Of a stretch of 31,553 bases of DNA, positions 16,346 through 24,156 are shown piece after piece. The stretch is from CAZIKB01 sp964539665 (GTDB taxonomy: Bacteria > Zhuqueibacterota > Zhuqueibacteria > Oceanimicrobiales > Oceanimicrobiaceae). Numbering within the stretch: position 1 is the stretch's first letter; each line of letters starts with the position of its first letter. The notes under the pieces were generated by a model that ran no database searches, had not been told where the DNA came from, and saw only the letters and a program-made list of their open reading frames with translations. The translations under genes were made by a program, and so were the position numbers. The stretch is taken from positions 1-31,553 of the forward strand of contig CAZIKB010000074.1 of the NCBI GenBank assembly GCA_964539665.1, given 5' to 3'.

Positions 16346-18148
16346 TTACCTTATAACAGGGACATACGGCGTTATGGCTAAAATTTCCCCATTTTTTAAT
16401 TGCCGTGCTCTTGCTATTTGTTTAAGCACAGATTTTGTTTCAGCAGGTAATGCCTGAATGAAATTCCATTCTGAAAGTTTGTTTTTAAATAGTCTGGCCG
16501 AGACAACGCTGAATTTCTCAAGCAATGATTCCAAAAGGCCTTTAGGTTGTGGATAAACAATCCATTGGGTTGGCGCTTCCGGTTCAAGTCCGGCCTTTTC
16601 TTTAGCCAATGCAAGGGCCACATCCAAACCGCCTAAAGAATCAATAAGTCCGTGTTGAAAGGCTTGTAATCCTGTCCACACGCGCCCCTGGGCAATCTCA
16701 TGAATGTTGTCCCAGGTTTGTTCACGCCCGTCGGCGACCTTTTGCACAAAAGTATTGTAAATATCATTAGACATCGTTTGAAATATTTCCCATTCTTTTT
16801 TTGTTAAAGGTCGTTTATCAGTGAGCATATCTGCATGTTCACCTTTTTTAACTGTTTCCCAATCGATGCCCAGTTTATCATAGGTACCGGCCAAATTAAA
16901 AATAGTACTGACGACACCGATGGAACCTGTAATTGTAGTAGGCTGGGCGACAATGGCCTCACATCCCATGGCAATCCAGTACCCGCCAGATGCAGCAACA
17001 TCTGACATGGAAACGATAACTGGTTTTTTCTTTTGCACCTCTTCAATTTCTGCCCATATTATATCTGATGCCAAAGCACTGCCACCCGGGCTGTCTATCC
17101 TTAAAACCACTGCTTTTACGGAGCTTGAATTTTTAGCAGTCTGAAGCATGCTCACGATTGATTGCGAACCCATTGTTCGTCCTGAATATGGATCGTATCC
17201 GCTATAACCGGGTAAAATAGTACCAACTGCATAAATAAGGGCAATTTTACTTCCCTTTTGTATTCCTACTTCTTCGGCTGGAATTTTCGCGTAACGTCTG
17301 GCGCTGATTTTTCTAAGCGAACGGTTTTTCCTGTTTAATTTATCTGAACCGTATACTTTTTCTTTCATTAAATCCAATACCTCTGCTTCGTACTTAAGCT
17401 CGTCCACTAATTTCTGTTCCAGAACTTCGTCAGACAGGTAAATTCCTTTATTCAAAATGTTTTCAAAAGACTTTCTTTCAATGGAACGCCTGTCACACAC
17501 AGAATGCACAAATTCTTCATAAAATTCGTTGATTAGGGCTTCTGTTGCTTCACGGTGAGCTGGACTCATGGACTCTCGTTCATAAATCTCGCCGGCGCTT
17601 TTATATTTACCAATGCTATTTACCTGAGCCTCTGCTCCCAATTTATTAAACATCCTTTTTAAAAATGGAATCTCAGCGGCAAAACCATTGAATTCAACAT
17701 AGGTGTGTGGTTGGAGGTAAATCTCGTCGGCTGGTAGTGCAATATAATAGGATATTTCATTGCAGACGATTAAAAACGCGGTTACAAATTTACCGGTCGT
17801 TTTAAAATCAAATAATTCTTTTCTAATTTCCTGGGCTTTGGCCCAACCAATATTGAGGCCACTGATACGTAAATAAACTCCACGAATGCGCTTGTCTTCT
17901 TTAGCTAAAGCAAGGGCTTGTCGAATGTCATGCATTTGTACATTTGCCCCTTCAAATTCTCTGGCAAATGCATCTCTTGAATTTTGTTCGGTAACCAGTC
18001 CGCCAAGATTTATTTCCAGCACCGTATCTTTTTTTACAATAGGTTTATCATCTAATGCTGCTTTTATGCCTAAAATAAACATCACTCCCAGGAACATAAA
18101 GAATCCGAAAATTATGAAGAAAGTAATCCAGCCTTTTTTTCTTGCCAT
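16346..18148 (-). CDS. sppA: Signal peptide peptidase SppA, long (67K) type
   Basis: 600 residues, matching the long E. coli-type SppA with two tandem S49 domains. An N-terminal anchor lies at ~7-30 (WITFFIIFGFFMFLGVMFILGI). Catalytic Lys is K183 in the first domain (GKYKSAGE) and catalytic Ser is S387 in the second (DVAASGGYWIA). Around the second domain, LRIDSPGGS (349-357) and TGSIGVV are conserved. The enzyme degrades remnant signal peptides and membrane peptides at the periplasmic face. A near-perfect AGGAGGTAAACT ribosome site precedes ATG 18148. It lies 141 bases downstream of the TPR lipoprotein's start on the same strand and is probably transcribed first in that direction. Confidence 0.95.
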   Translation of the reverse strand: MARKKGWITFFIIFGFFMFLGVMFILGIKAALDDKPIVKKDTVLEINLGGLVTEQNSRDAFAREFEGANVQMHDIRQALALAKEDKRIRGVYLRISGLNIGWAKAQEIRKELFDFKTTGKFVTAFLIVCNEISYYIALPADEIYLQPHTYVEFNGFAAEIPFLKRMFNKLGAEAQVNSIGKYKSAGEIYERESMSPAHREATEALINEFYEEFVHSVCDRRSIERKSFENILNKGIYLSDEVLEQKLVDELKYEAEVLDLMKEKVYGSDKLNRKNRSLRKISARRYAKIPAEEVGIQKGSKIALIYAVGTILPGYSGYDPYSGRTMGSQSIVSMLQTAKNSSSVKAVVLRIDSPGGSALASDIIWAEIEEVQKKKPVIVSMSDVAASGGYWIAMGCEAIVAQPTTITGSIGVVSTIFNLAGTYDKLGIDWETVKKGEHADMLTDKRPLTKKEWEIFQTMSNDIYNTFVQKVADGREQTWDNIHEIAQGRVWTGLQAFQHGLIDSLGGLDVALALAKEKAGLEPEAPTQWIVYPQPKGLLESLLEKFSVVSARLFKNKLSEWNFIQALPAETKSVLKQIARARQLKNGEILAITPYVPVIR

Positions 18149-18273
18149 AGTTTACCTCCTGAAGCATGGTATAATAATTGTATATTGAACGCTACAACAA
18201 TAAATTTGAATTTCTGTTTAATTTAATGTAAAATATAGAAAAATCAAAGAAAAAATATAGTGCATAATGATTC

Positions 18274-18306
18274 ACGTTTACTATTCTTTTAAAATTTAGT
18301 AAACGT
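18274..18306. promoter_or_regulatory. Perfect 10-bp inverted repeat with 13-base loop
   Basis: ACGTTTACTA (18274-18283) and TAGTAAACGT (18297-18306) are exact reverse complements. The element lies between divergent genes, about 126 bases from the sppA start, where a terminator is not expected, so an operator or a leader-RNA hairpin is more likely. No regulator can be assigned. Confidence 0.4.
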
Positions 18307-18480
18307 CAGCTATTTAGTTCTGTTTCGGCAAATTTATCTGGCATGTAACTTTTACATGGATTGCATGGTTTCTTCTTACAACGAGTCCTTCCAGCGTTCT
18401 CCCCGGGCATCTTGAAGACAATCCTTTAGATTGCATAATTTCAACACCTTAAGCAGCTCATAGAATAGCATTTATTTTTT

Positions 18481-18495
18481 TGGCATCTCTTTTGT
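18481..18495 (+). promoter_or_regulatory. Weak sigma-54-like promoter
   Basis: TGGCAT, then TTGT, with GG (18482-18483) and GT (18494-18495) exactly 10 bases apart. The -12 element has GT where GC is usual. It precedes the LysM gene by about 50 bases. The genome evidently uses sigma-54 (see 24100-24114), so this is worth noting but remains weak. Confidence 0.25.
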
Positions 18496-18547
18496 ATGAA
18501 GGATGCGTAGTTTAATTTATTAATTATAAGCATGGAGGTGTTTTGTC

Positions 18548-19321
18548 ATGAAAAGATTTTTATTTACTATTATTCTTATGGGGCTAATGGTTATATTTAT
18601 GGAACCAGCAAGTAACTTGATGAGTAGATTTTTGCGATTAAACGGACCAGAAACCCATGAGATTCAAAATGGGGAATGGCTCAGTAAAGTTGCTGTGCAA
18701 TATTACGGCGATGTATCTTACTGGAAAGAGTTGGCTTTAGTAAACCGTGCTCCAAACGGTAATTTAATTTATCCTGGTGAGAAAATCATTGTACCAGGTT
18801 TTGATGCTATCCAAAAGATCAGGAAATCCCGAAGCCTGTCCTCAGTTAATGATATTGTTGGCATTCAGCAAGATATTTTAGCTGGCAAAGTTGAACATAA
18901 TCTGGAGCCGTTGTCCGAGTTGGAACAAACCTCTGGAACCATGGCTGCACTGGGGGAAAATAATATCGACAATAAAACGCAAATGCCGGTTCAGGATACC
19001 CAGGCAGCGGAACAAGAATCATGGGCGCTAGATGATGCGTTATTAGGGAGCAGCGAAGAAGAATCTTCAGTTTTACTTTCAACACCTGTTTTAACCGCTT
19101 TGGTTTTTCTGGGAGTAATTTTGGCGATAGGTCTCTTTCTGTTTCTTCGAAGTAGAAAACGTCAGGAAGAAGTCACATATTATGGCGATTCACCTGAAAT
19201 AGTAAATGAAAGACCGGTTGAAGACAGCAAAGAGAAAAGCATATACTTTTTTGGGGATGACAAAGAAGAAAAACCAAATAATGGCAAGAAAAATAAGAAA
19301 GAAGAATTAGAGATCGTTTAG
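18548..19321 (+). CDS. LysM-domain membrane protein
   Basis: 257 residues. An N-terminal hydrophobic segment (~3-19) acts as leader or anchor. A LysM fold lies at ~36-84 (HEIQNGEWLSKVAVQYYGD...LIYPGEKIIVPGF), which binds glycan chains of peptidoglycan. An acidic low-complexity linker leads to a second membrane span at ~180-200 (PVLTALVFLGVILAIGLFLFLRSRKR), then a highly charged tail. With both spans used, LysM would face the periplasm and the tail the cytoplasm. GGAGGTG precedes ATG 18548. It could tether the inner membrane to the cell wall. No operon partner is evident. Confidence 0.82.
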   Translation: MKRFLFTIILMGLMVIFMEPASNLMSRFLRLNGPETHEIQNGEWLSKVAVQYYGDVSYWKELALVNRAPNGNLIYPGEKIIVPGFDAIQKIRKSRSLSSVNDIVGIQQDILAGKVEHNLEPLSELEQTSGTMAALGENNIDNKTQMPVQDTQAAEQESWALDDALLGSSEEESSVLLSTPVLTALVFLGVILAIGLFLFLRSRKRQEEVTYYGDSPEIVNERPVEDSKEKSIYFFGDDKEEKPNNGKKNKKEELEIV

Positions 19322-19368
19322 TTCCCCATCGCGCTAAAACTGTTTCCTCGAGCTACCCTGCAGCAATT

Positions 19369-19446
19369 CGCTTCGGTTTCCGCCTTGTGAAGCGCGTTCA
19401 GACGGCTCCATCCTTGTGTAACTTTTTTACAAACATAGGGATGGAG
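19369..19446. repeat. Paired stem-loops, GC-richer than surroundings
   Basis: The first hairpin is CGCTTC (19369-19374) with GAAGCG (19389-19394) around a 14-base loop. The second is CTCCATCC (19406-19413) with GGATGGAG (19439-19446), whose loop can partly pair again through GTAA/TTAC and is T-rich. They follow the LysM gene, so they could form a terminator, but the base composition differs from the neighbours and may mark an inserted repeat. Confidence 0.4.
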
Positions 19447-19579
19447 TTCTCTTTTAAATGCCCGGTATTTTTATAAACATGAAATATCTTTCCTGTTCCA
19501 ACCTGGATATCCTTAGCTTTACTCCTGATTTTCGCTCAAACAATAAATAAGCTCTAACAGTAATTTAGAGACCGTTTCC

Positions 19580-19608
19580 TTGATATTATTTTGATTTTTA
19601 AATATTTT
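19580..19608 (+). promoter_or_regulatory. Candidate sigma-70 promoter
   Basis: TTGATA (19580-19585), a 17-base spacer, then TATTTT (19603-19608), about 77 bases upstream of the second S9 peptidase gene. The match is moderate. Confidence 0.3.
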
Positions 19609-19684
19609 TATGTACTTTGAGTCTCTGTCTTTTGGAATTACTTATAAAATAAACTTGACATTTTGAAAACGGAGGATAAGCTAA

Positions 19685-20677
19685 ATGAAATCAAAAAAAT
19701 GGCCATTCTTACTGCTCGCGCTGATAATTGCTTTACCGCTAATTATACAGGCGCAATCCAAAATCGAATTGGATGTTGCTACGATAATGCAGGATCCGAA
19801 AACGTGGGTGGGCTCTTCACCAAATCGTCCTTTTTGGTCAGAAGACAGCAAGTGGATTTATTTTTCCTGGAATCCTGAATCTGTAGATGCAGATTCACTC
19901 TATAAAATTTCTGCAAGGGGTGGGCAGGCAATTAAACTTACTCGCGAAGAACGTCAACAAGTAATACCCGGATCAGGAGTCTATTCACGCGACTACCGGT
20001 ACAAACTGTTTACACGTAACGGTGATATTTTTCTTTACGATATAAAACGTAATTCAAGTTTACAAATAACCGGTACAACTGCGAGAGAAAATAATGCTGT
20101 GTTTTCTCAGGATGAGAGTGCGGTTATTTTTCGAAGCGGCATGAATCTATTCCGATGGGATAGATCTACGGGCGCCACCACGCAAATAATCGATTTCAGC
20201 CGGGGTAAAAAACCCGTTGAAGAACCTGAACCAAAAACCGACTCGGAGAAATTTGTCAAACATGAAGAGACATATCTAATTCAAATTCTGCAAAAAAGAC
20301 GAGGTTTACGCGAACGCACAAGAGTAGCCAGAAAAGCTGAAAGCTCGAATGCGCCATCAAAAATATATATTGGTAAAAAAAAGGTTCAGTCTCCAGTTCT
20401 TTCTCCCGATGGAAAATTTGTTACAGTGCGATTAAGCCAGCCGGCTAATAACGCCAAGAAGACGATTGTCCCGAATTACGTGACCGACAGTGGTTTTACT
20501 GAGGATTTAAAAACTCGAACAAAGGTCGGTTCTCCTCAAAGCAGCTGGCAATTTGCATTCGTCGATTTGGAGCGGGATACGTTGATTTACATTAAACAGG
20601 ACAGTCTGCCTGGTATTTATGATAAAGCTGAATTTACTGAAGTAAAAATCAAATCTCAAATAATAAATTCCAAATAA
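19685..20677 (+). CDS. S9-family peptidase, N-terminal part (gene interrupted by in-frame TAA)
   Basis: 330 residues from ATG 19685, eight bases after GGAGGATA. The leader is MKSKKWPFLLLALIIALPL ending IQAQ. The body is β-propeller with TolB-like blades (NRPFWSEDSKWIYFSWNPE; SPDGKFVTVRLSQPANN). The frame ends at TAA 20675-20677, but the same frame reopens at once and reads TAKQQPRQVSYFGPFWSDDG into the downstream segment with normal family sequence. This is therefore one ~795-codon gene with a single nonsense codon, not two genes. On its own this half lacks the hydrolase domain and would be inactive. A true mutation, a consensus error or readthrough are the options. Confidence 0.85.
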   Translation: MKSKKWPFLLLALIIALPLIIQAQSKIELDVATIMQDPKTWVGSSPNRPFWSEDSKWIYFSWNPESVDADSLYKISARGGQAIKLTREERQQVIPGSGVYSRDYRYKLFTRNGDIFLYDIKRNSSLQITGTTARENNAVFSQDESAVIFRSGMNLFRWDRSTGATTQIIDFSRGKKPVEEPEPKTDSEKFVKHEETYLIQILQKRRGLRERTRVARKAESSNAPSKIYIGKKKVQSPVLSPDGKFVTVRLSQPANNAKKTIVPNYVTDSGFTEDLKTRTKVGSPQSSWQFAFVDLERDTLIYIKQDSLPGIYDKAEFTEVKIKSQIINSK

Positions 20678-20749
20678 ACAGCAAAACAACAACCACGGCA
20701 AGTAAGCTATTTTGGGCCTTTCTGGAGCGATGACGGTAAAAAGGCATTT

Positions 20750-22072
20750 GTGGATGTTAGATCAGTTGACCATAAAGACCGCTGGCTTGCTGCGCTTGAC
20801 CTGCCTTCAGGAAATCTCTACACTTTCGAACACCAGCACGACGAAGCCTGGATTGGCGGCCCCAATATTTCCGGCAGGAGTATGAGCGGTCTGACGGGCT
20901 GGATGCCCGACAACAAACGAGTGTGGTTCTGCAGCGAGGAAAGCGGTTACAGTCATTTATATATTTGTGATCCTGCTACAGGTGAAAAAAAAGCTCTCAC
21001 TCAGGGTGAGTTTGAAATCTATGATCCACAAATCTCTCGCAATAAAAAATACTGGTATTTTGCAGCAAATCGAGTGCATCCAGGTGAGCGGCATTTCTAC
21101 CGCATGCCAATCGAAGGCGGGCAATGGCAGAAGTTAACCAGCATGCCAGGAAGGAACGACGCAGTTGTTTCACCTGATGGGAAAAAGTTGGCAATCCGGC
21201 ACTCATATATAAATAAGCCCCCGGAATTGTATGTTCAGAATGTACGCACCAATGCACAAACTTTGCAGCTAACCCAATCTACTACTGAAAAATGGCGTAG
21301 TTATCCCTGGCGTGAGCCACAAATTGTGCAATTTGCAGCACGGGATGGGGCAAAACCTTTTGCAAGATTGTACCAACCTGAAAATCCAAATGGCGCCGGA
21401 GTTGTATTTGTGCACGGCGCTGGTTATTTACAAAATGCGCATAAATGGTGGTCTAACTATTTCCGTGAGTACATGTTTCACAATCTTTTGGCAGATAAAG
21501 GGTATACCGTGCTTGATATCGACTACAGAGCAAGCGCCGGATACGGCCGCGACTGGCGTACAGCCATCTATCGTTATATGGGCGACAAAGATTTGACTGA
21601 CCAGGTGGACGGTGCAAAATGGCTGGTTGATGAACACAACATCGATTCAAAGCGCATTGGCATTTACGGTGGTTCTTATGGCGGCTTTATTACCTTTATG
21701 GCTATGTTTACCACGCCTGATGTTTTTGCAGCCGGCGCTTCTCTCCGACCAGTAACAGACTGGGCGCACTACAACCATCGCTACACTTCAAATATTCTCA
21801 ATATTCCACAGGCAGACACTCTGGCTTACCGGCGCAGCAGCCCAATTTACCATGCTGAGGGACTTAAAGGTCATTTGCTCATTTGCCATGGAATGATTGA
21901 TACCAACGTGCATTTTCAAGATACGGTACGTTTAGTACAGCGACTAATTGAATTGGGCAAGACCAATTGGGAAGTCGCGATTTATCCACTTGAAGGTCAT
22001 GGATTTAGAGAACCGAGCTCGTGGACGGATGAATATAGAAGGATTTTGAAGTTGTTTGAGGAAAGGCTCTAA
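20750..22072 (+). CDS. S9-family peptidase, C-terminal catalytic part (continuation after in-frame TAA)
   Basis: 440 residues in the same frame as the preceding segment; in-frame family sequence actually begins at 20678. It covers the last propeller blades and the α/β-hydrolase. Numbering from ATG 19685, the triad is S664 (GIYGGSYGG), D739 (HGMIDTNVHF) and H772 (EGHGFREP), all intact. The GTG at 20750 lacks a ribosome site and a signal peptide, so this half is unlikely to be made or exported independently. The domain organisation is that of DPP-IV/acylaminoacyl-peptidase-like secreted enzymes. Intact catalytic residues suggest the interruption is recent or is not real. Confidence 0.85.
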   Translation: MDVRSVDHKDRWLAALDLPSGNLYTFEHQHDEAWIGGPNISGRSMSGLTGWMPDNKRVWFCSEESGYSHLYICDPATGEKKALTQGEFEIYDPQISRNKKYWYFAANRVHPGERHFYRMPIEGGQWQKLTSMPGRNDAVVSPDGKKLAIRHSYINKPPELYVQNVRTNAQTLQLTQSTTEKWRSYPWREPQIVQFAARDGAKPFARLYQPENPNGAGVVFVHGAGYLQNAHKWWSNYFREYMFHNLLADKGYTVLDIDYRASAGYGRDWRTAIYRYMGDKDLTDQVDGAKWLVDEHNIDSKRIGIYGGSYGGFITFMAMFTTPDVFAAGASLRPVTDWAHYNHRYTSNILNIPQADTLAYRRSSPIYHAEGLKGHLLICHGMIDTNVHFQDTVRLVQRLIELGKTNWEVAIYPLEGHGFREPSSWTDEYRRILKLFEERL

Positions 22073-22080
22073 TACTATTC

Positions 22081-22187
22081 ACTACCGTACACTTTTCCCT
22101 TTCATGCATTCTTTATATGTTATTCCCGCATTTAAAGATTTCGGGAATGATGTATTTAAAGAAAGAAAGGAAAAAATGTGCGGTAGT
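22081..22187. repeat. 107-nt nested long inverted repeat between convergent genes
   Basis: The outer arms 22081-22103 and 22165-22187 pair at 20 of 23 positions, starting ACTACCG...CGGTAGT. A middle part pairs with small gaps (TTCTTTA/TAAAGAA), and the inner stem ATTCCCG (22122-22128)/CGGGAAT (22142-22148) is perfect with a 13-base loop. It fills almost the whole gap between the convergent S9 and rhomboid genes. It could be a two-way terminator or a small palindromic mobile element (MITE-like). Confidence 0.6.
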
Positions 22188-22201
22188 AAGATCCGAATTG
22201 C

Positions 22202-22774
22202 TCATTTTGACTTAACAAACCGTGCTCCAAGAATTCCTGAAAGCAGCCCAAAAAAATGACCTTCCCAGGAAAGGTGCGGGAAAATTGGCAGCAATCCCCA
22301 GAGGATTCCTCCATATAAGAAAAGAGTGAGAAAAGCAACCAGAAACGAACTCAGCCTGCGATCATACCATCCGCTGGCTACGAGAAAACCAAAGTAGCCG
22401 AAGATAAGTCCGCTTGCACCCACGTGATATGAAGAGCGGCCAAACAGCCAGATAGCTATTCCGCCTAAGAAAATCACAAACAAAGAGAGCTCGACAAATT
22501 GTCGTGTTCCTTGAAGAATAACAAATCCTCCAAGCACAATAAAAGGAAGAGTGTTTAATAGCACATGGCTGATACCGAAATGCAGAAAGGGGCTCAAGGG
22601 GATTCCAATCAGTCCTTGTAGGGTTCGAGGTAAAACACCCCATCTACAGAGTCGATGTCCTATCGTCAAATTTATTAGTTCTACTGCCCAAATTAGCATG
22701 ATAAATCCGAGAATCCAAAAGACTCCGGACTTCAACTGTTGGCTTAGTTTTATATTAGTATCGTTATGTTGCAC
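22202..22774 (-). CDS. Rhomboid-family intramembrane serine protease
   Basis: 190 residues with about six hydrophobic spans. The catalytic serine is S121 in GASGLIFG and the catalytic histidine is H173 in the last span (WEGHFFGLLSG). HFGISHVLLNT (65-75) supplies the conserved loop-side His and Asn (H70, N74). The family cleaves transmembrane segments of substrate proteins within the inner membrane. It starts with GTG at 22774, five bases after GAGGAG; no ATG lies nearby. The length is that of minimal bacterial rhomboids. It stands alone and converges with the broken S9 gene. Its substrate is unknown. Confidence 0.9.
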   Translation of the reverse strand: MQHNDTNIKLSQQLKSGVFWILGFIMLIWAVELINLTIGHRLCRWGVLPRTLQGLIGIPLSPFLHFGISHVLLNTLPFIVLGGFVILQGTRQFVELSLFVIFLGGIAIWLFGRSSYHVGASGLIFGYFGFLVASGWYDRRLSSFLVAFLTLFLYGGILWGLLPIFPHLSWEGHFFGLLSGILGARFVKSK

Positions 22775-22973
22775 AAATACTCCTCACTCAATAGATTATT
22801 TTAAAGTATAATATTTATGTTGATAGCAGGCATTACTTAGCCTTTGTATTCAAAGATACCATAATTCAAAATGATGCTGATAATATGTTATTATTTTGTA
22901 AATATGTCAAGAAAAAACCAATAAAATGTTTCCGTTAAGGCTTTTCAAATTCATTTTAAAATTTAACTCATAC

Positions 22974-23002
22974 TTGACTTATTAGAATGAATTGCGTAAC
23001 TT
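22974..23002 (+). promoter_or_regulatory. Candidate sigma-70 promoter of the pspF-like gene
   Basis: TTGACT (22974-22979), a 17-base spacer, then TAACTT (22997-23002). It lies 27 bases before ATG 23029. The -35 box is good and the -10 box is poor. Constitutive sigma-70 expression of the activator is the usual arrangement in Psp systems. Confidence 0.35.
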
Positions 23003-23028
23003 TTATTGAATAAAACATATTGGTATTC

Positions 23029-24030
23029 ATGAATACCGCCACATTGCAAAGTATTTATTATAAAATGAGTCAATCAGCGACTAATTGCGAAGACGAAATG
23101 GCAGGAATCGGCAGGAGCGCTGCTTTCCTGTCTGTAATCCAGGAGGCCGGAAAACTTGCAAAGATACCACGTCCTATCCTGATTCGAGGTGAGCGTGGTA
23201 CTGGAAAGGAGCTGCTGGCGCGTTATATTCACAAGGAAAGCGGCCGTGATGACAAATCGTACATTGTCATAAACTGTGCGGCTTTTCAGGAAGAACTCTT
23301 TGTGTCTGAAATGTTTGGGTACGAAAAAGGCGCCTATACCGGCGCAGTTGAAGCGAAAGCCGGAAAGTTAGAGCTGGCAGATCATGGGACTCTTTTTCTG
23401 GACGAAGTCGCAAACATGTCCCGGCCTGCTCAGGAAAAACTTCTTCGCGTACTCGAATATCAAAAATTCGAAAGAGTCGGCGGTAACAAATCAATTGAAG
23501 TAGATATACATATTATTGCCGCGACAAATGCCCCTTTGGAAGAGATGATGCGCGACGGTGAATTCTTGCGTGATTTATATGACCGTCTCTGTTTTGCTGA
23601 ATTGACGATTCCTCCACTTAGAAAAAGGCGAGAGGATGTTCAGGCTTTGATCGCTTATTTTGTAAATCAATTACATAAAGAAATACCCGACCTTGAATTA
23701 AAGACTTTTACCCCGGCTGCTGTTAGAGAGCTTCAGGCGTACCATTGGCCTGGCAATATCCGGCAGCTAAAAAATATTGTTGAACGGCTCTACATATCCG
23801 ACGAGGACGGCATTATTCATGCCTCCGAACTTCCACTGGAAATTACTTCAGTCGATCCTCTTAGAGGAACCTTTCAGGAAAAAGTTATTGCTTACGAGAA
23901 GTCGCTTTTGCTTAACGCGCTAAAAGACACATTGGGTAATCAACGGGAAACTGCCAGACTTCTTGGAATGACTTATGATCAATTTCGGCATTATTATAAA
24001 AAATATAATCTTGGCGATTTGTTGGCGTAA
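23029..24030 (+). CDS. pspF: PspF-like sigma-54-dependent transcriptional activator
   Basis: 333 residues from ATG 23029 (an in-frame TTG at 23020 is less likely). It has a AAA+ domain with Walker A GERGTGKE (54-61), the sigma-54 contact loop GAYTGA (101-106) and Walker B GTLFLDEV (120-127). A Fis-type HTH lies at the C-terminus (GNQRETARLLGMTYDQFR, 303-320). There is no N-terminal receiver, GAF or PAS domain, which is the PspF architecture: activity is set by PspA binding. It sits directly upstream of a consensus sigma-54 promoter and pspA. Repeated TTGGCG sites overlapping its own 3' end are probable binding sites. The sequence supports the type; the name follows from context. Confidence 0.9.
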   Translation: MNTATLQSIYYKMSQSATNCEDEMAGIGRSAAFLSVIQEAGKLAKIPRPILIRGERGTGKELLARYIHKESGRDDKSYIVINCAAFQEELFVSEMFGYEKGAYTGAVEAKAGKLELADHGTLFLDEVANMSRPAQEKLLRVLEYQKFERVGGNKSIEVDIHIIAATNAPLEEMMRDGEFLRDLYDRLCFAELTIPPLRKRREDVQALIAYFVNQLHKEIPDLELKTFTPAAVRELQAYHWPGNIRQLKNIVERLYISDEDGIIHASELPLEITSVDPLRGTFQEKVIAYEKSLLLNALKDTLGNQRETARLLGMTYDQFRHYYKKYNLGDLLA

Positions 24031-24052
24031 TTCACCAATAATTGGCGTATTT
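24011..24052 (+). promoter_or_regulatory. Putative upstream activator sites (TTGGCG repeats)
   Basis: TTGGCG occurs at 24011-24016, 24022-24027 and 24042-24047. The last two extend to TTGGCGTAATT and TTGGCGTATTT, match at 9 of 11 positions and are exactly 20 bases (about two helical turns) apart. A dyad CCAATAATTGG lies at 24035-24045. They are about 50-90 bases upstream of the sigma-54 promoter, as expected for PspF-type enhancer sites. Confidence 0.5.
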
Positions 24053-24099
24053 AACCATTTCAATTAATTATGTAATCAATAAAAACAGTTACTTACTTA

Positions 24100-24114
24100 T
24101 GGCACACATCTTGC
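24100..24114 (+). promoter_or_regulatory. Consensus sigma-54 promoter of the psp operon
   Basis: TGGCAC (24100-24105), five bases, then TTGC (24111-24114), with GG and GC exactly 10 bases apart. This is a full match to the -24/-12 consensus. Transcription should start near 24126, about 30 bases before the small ORF at 24157. Confidence 0.85.
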
Positions 24115-24156
24115 TTAACTCATGTTTGTTAAAATTAATTAAATGGTCGTGAATTA

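Larger units (their letters stand above)
18149..18547. other. 399-bp divergent region between sppA and LysM gene
   Basis: No coding frame was found. It contains a perfect 10-bp inverted repeat (18274-18306) and a sigma-54-like box (18481-18495), both listed separately. The centre (~18310-18420) is less AT-rich but has no recognised content. Confidence 0.5.
19322..19684. other. 363-bp intergenic region with structured element
   Basis: No gene is supported in this gap. It holds a GC-richer structured segment (19369-19446, listed separately) and a candidate promoter (19580-19608) for the following S9 gene. The short plus-strand frame starting at 19663 is an off-frame shadow of that gene's N-terminus. 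Confidence 0.5.

Noticed and set aside
19663..19878. 71-codon plus-strand frame overlapping the second S9 gene start
   Set aside because: Off-frame with the signal-peptide-bearing gene that has the GGAGG ribosome site.
20678..20749. Frameshift between the two S9 halves
   Set aside because: Both halves are in the same frame; the interruption is a single TAA codon, with family-like sequence resuming directly after it.
22056..22259. Plus-strand frame across the convergent gap after the S9 gene
   Set aside because: It runs through the 107-nt hairpin and into the rhomboid gene antisense; structure, not coding, explains the sequence.
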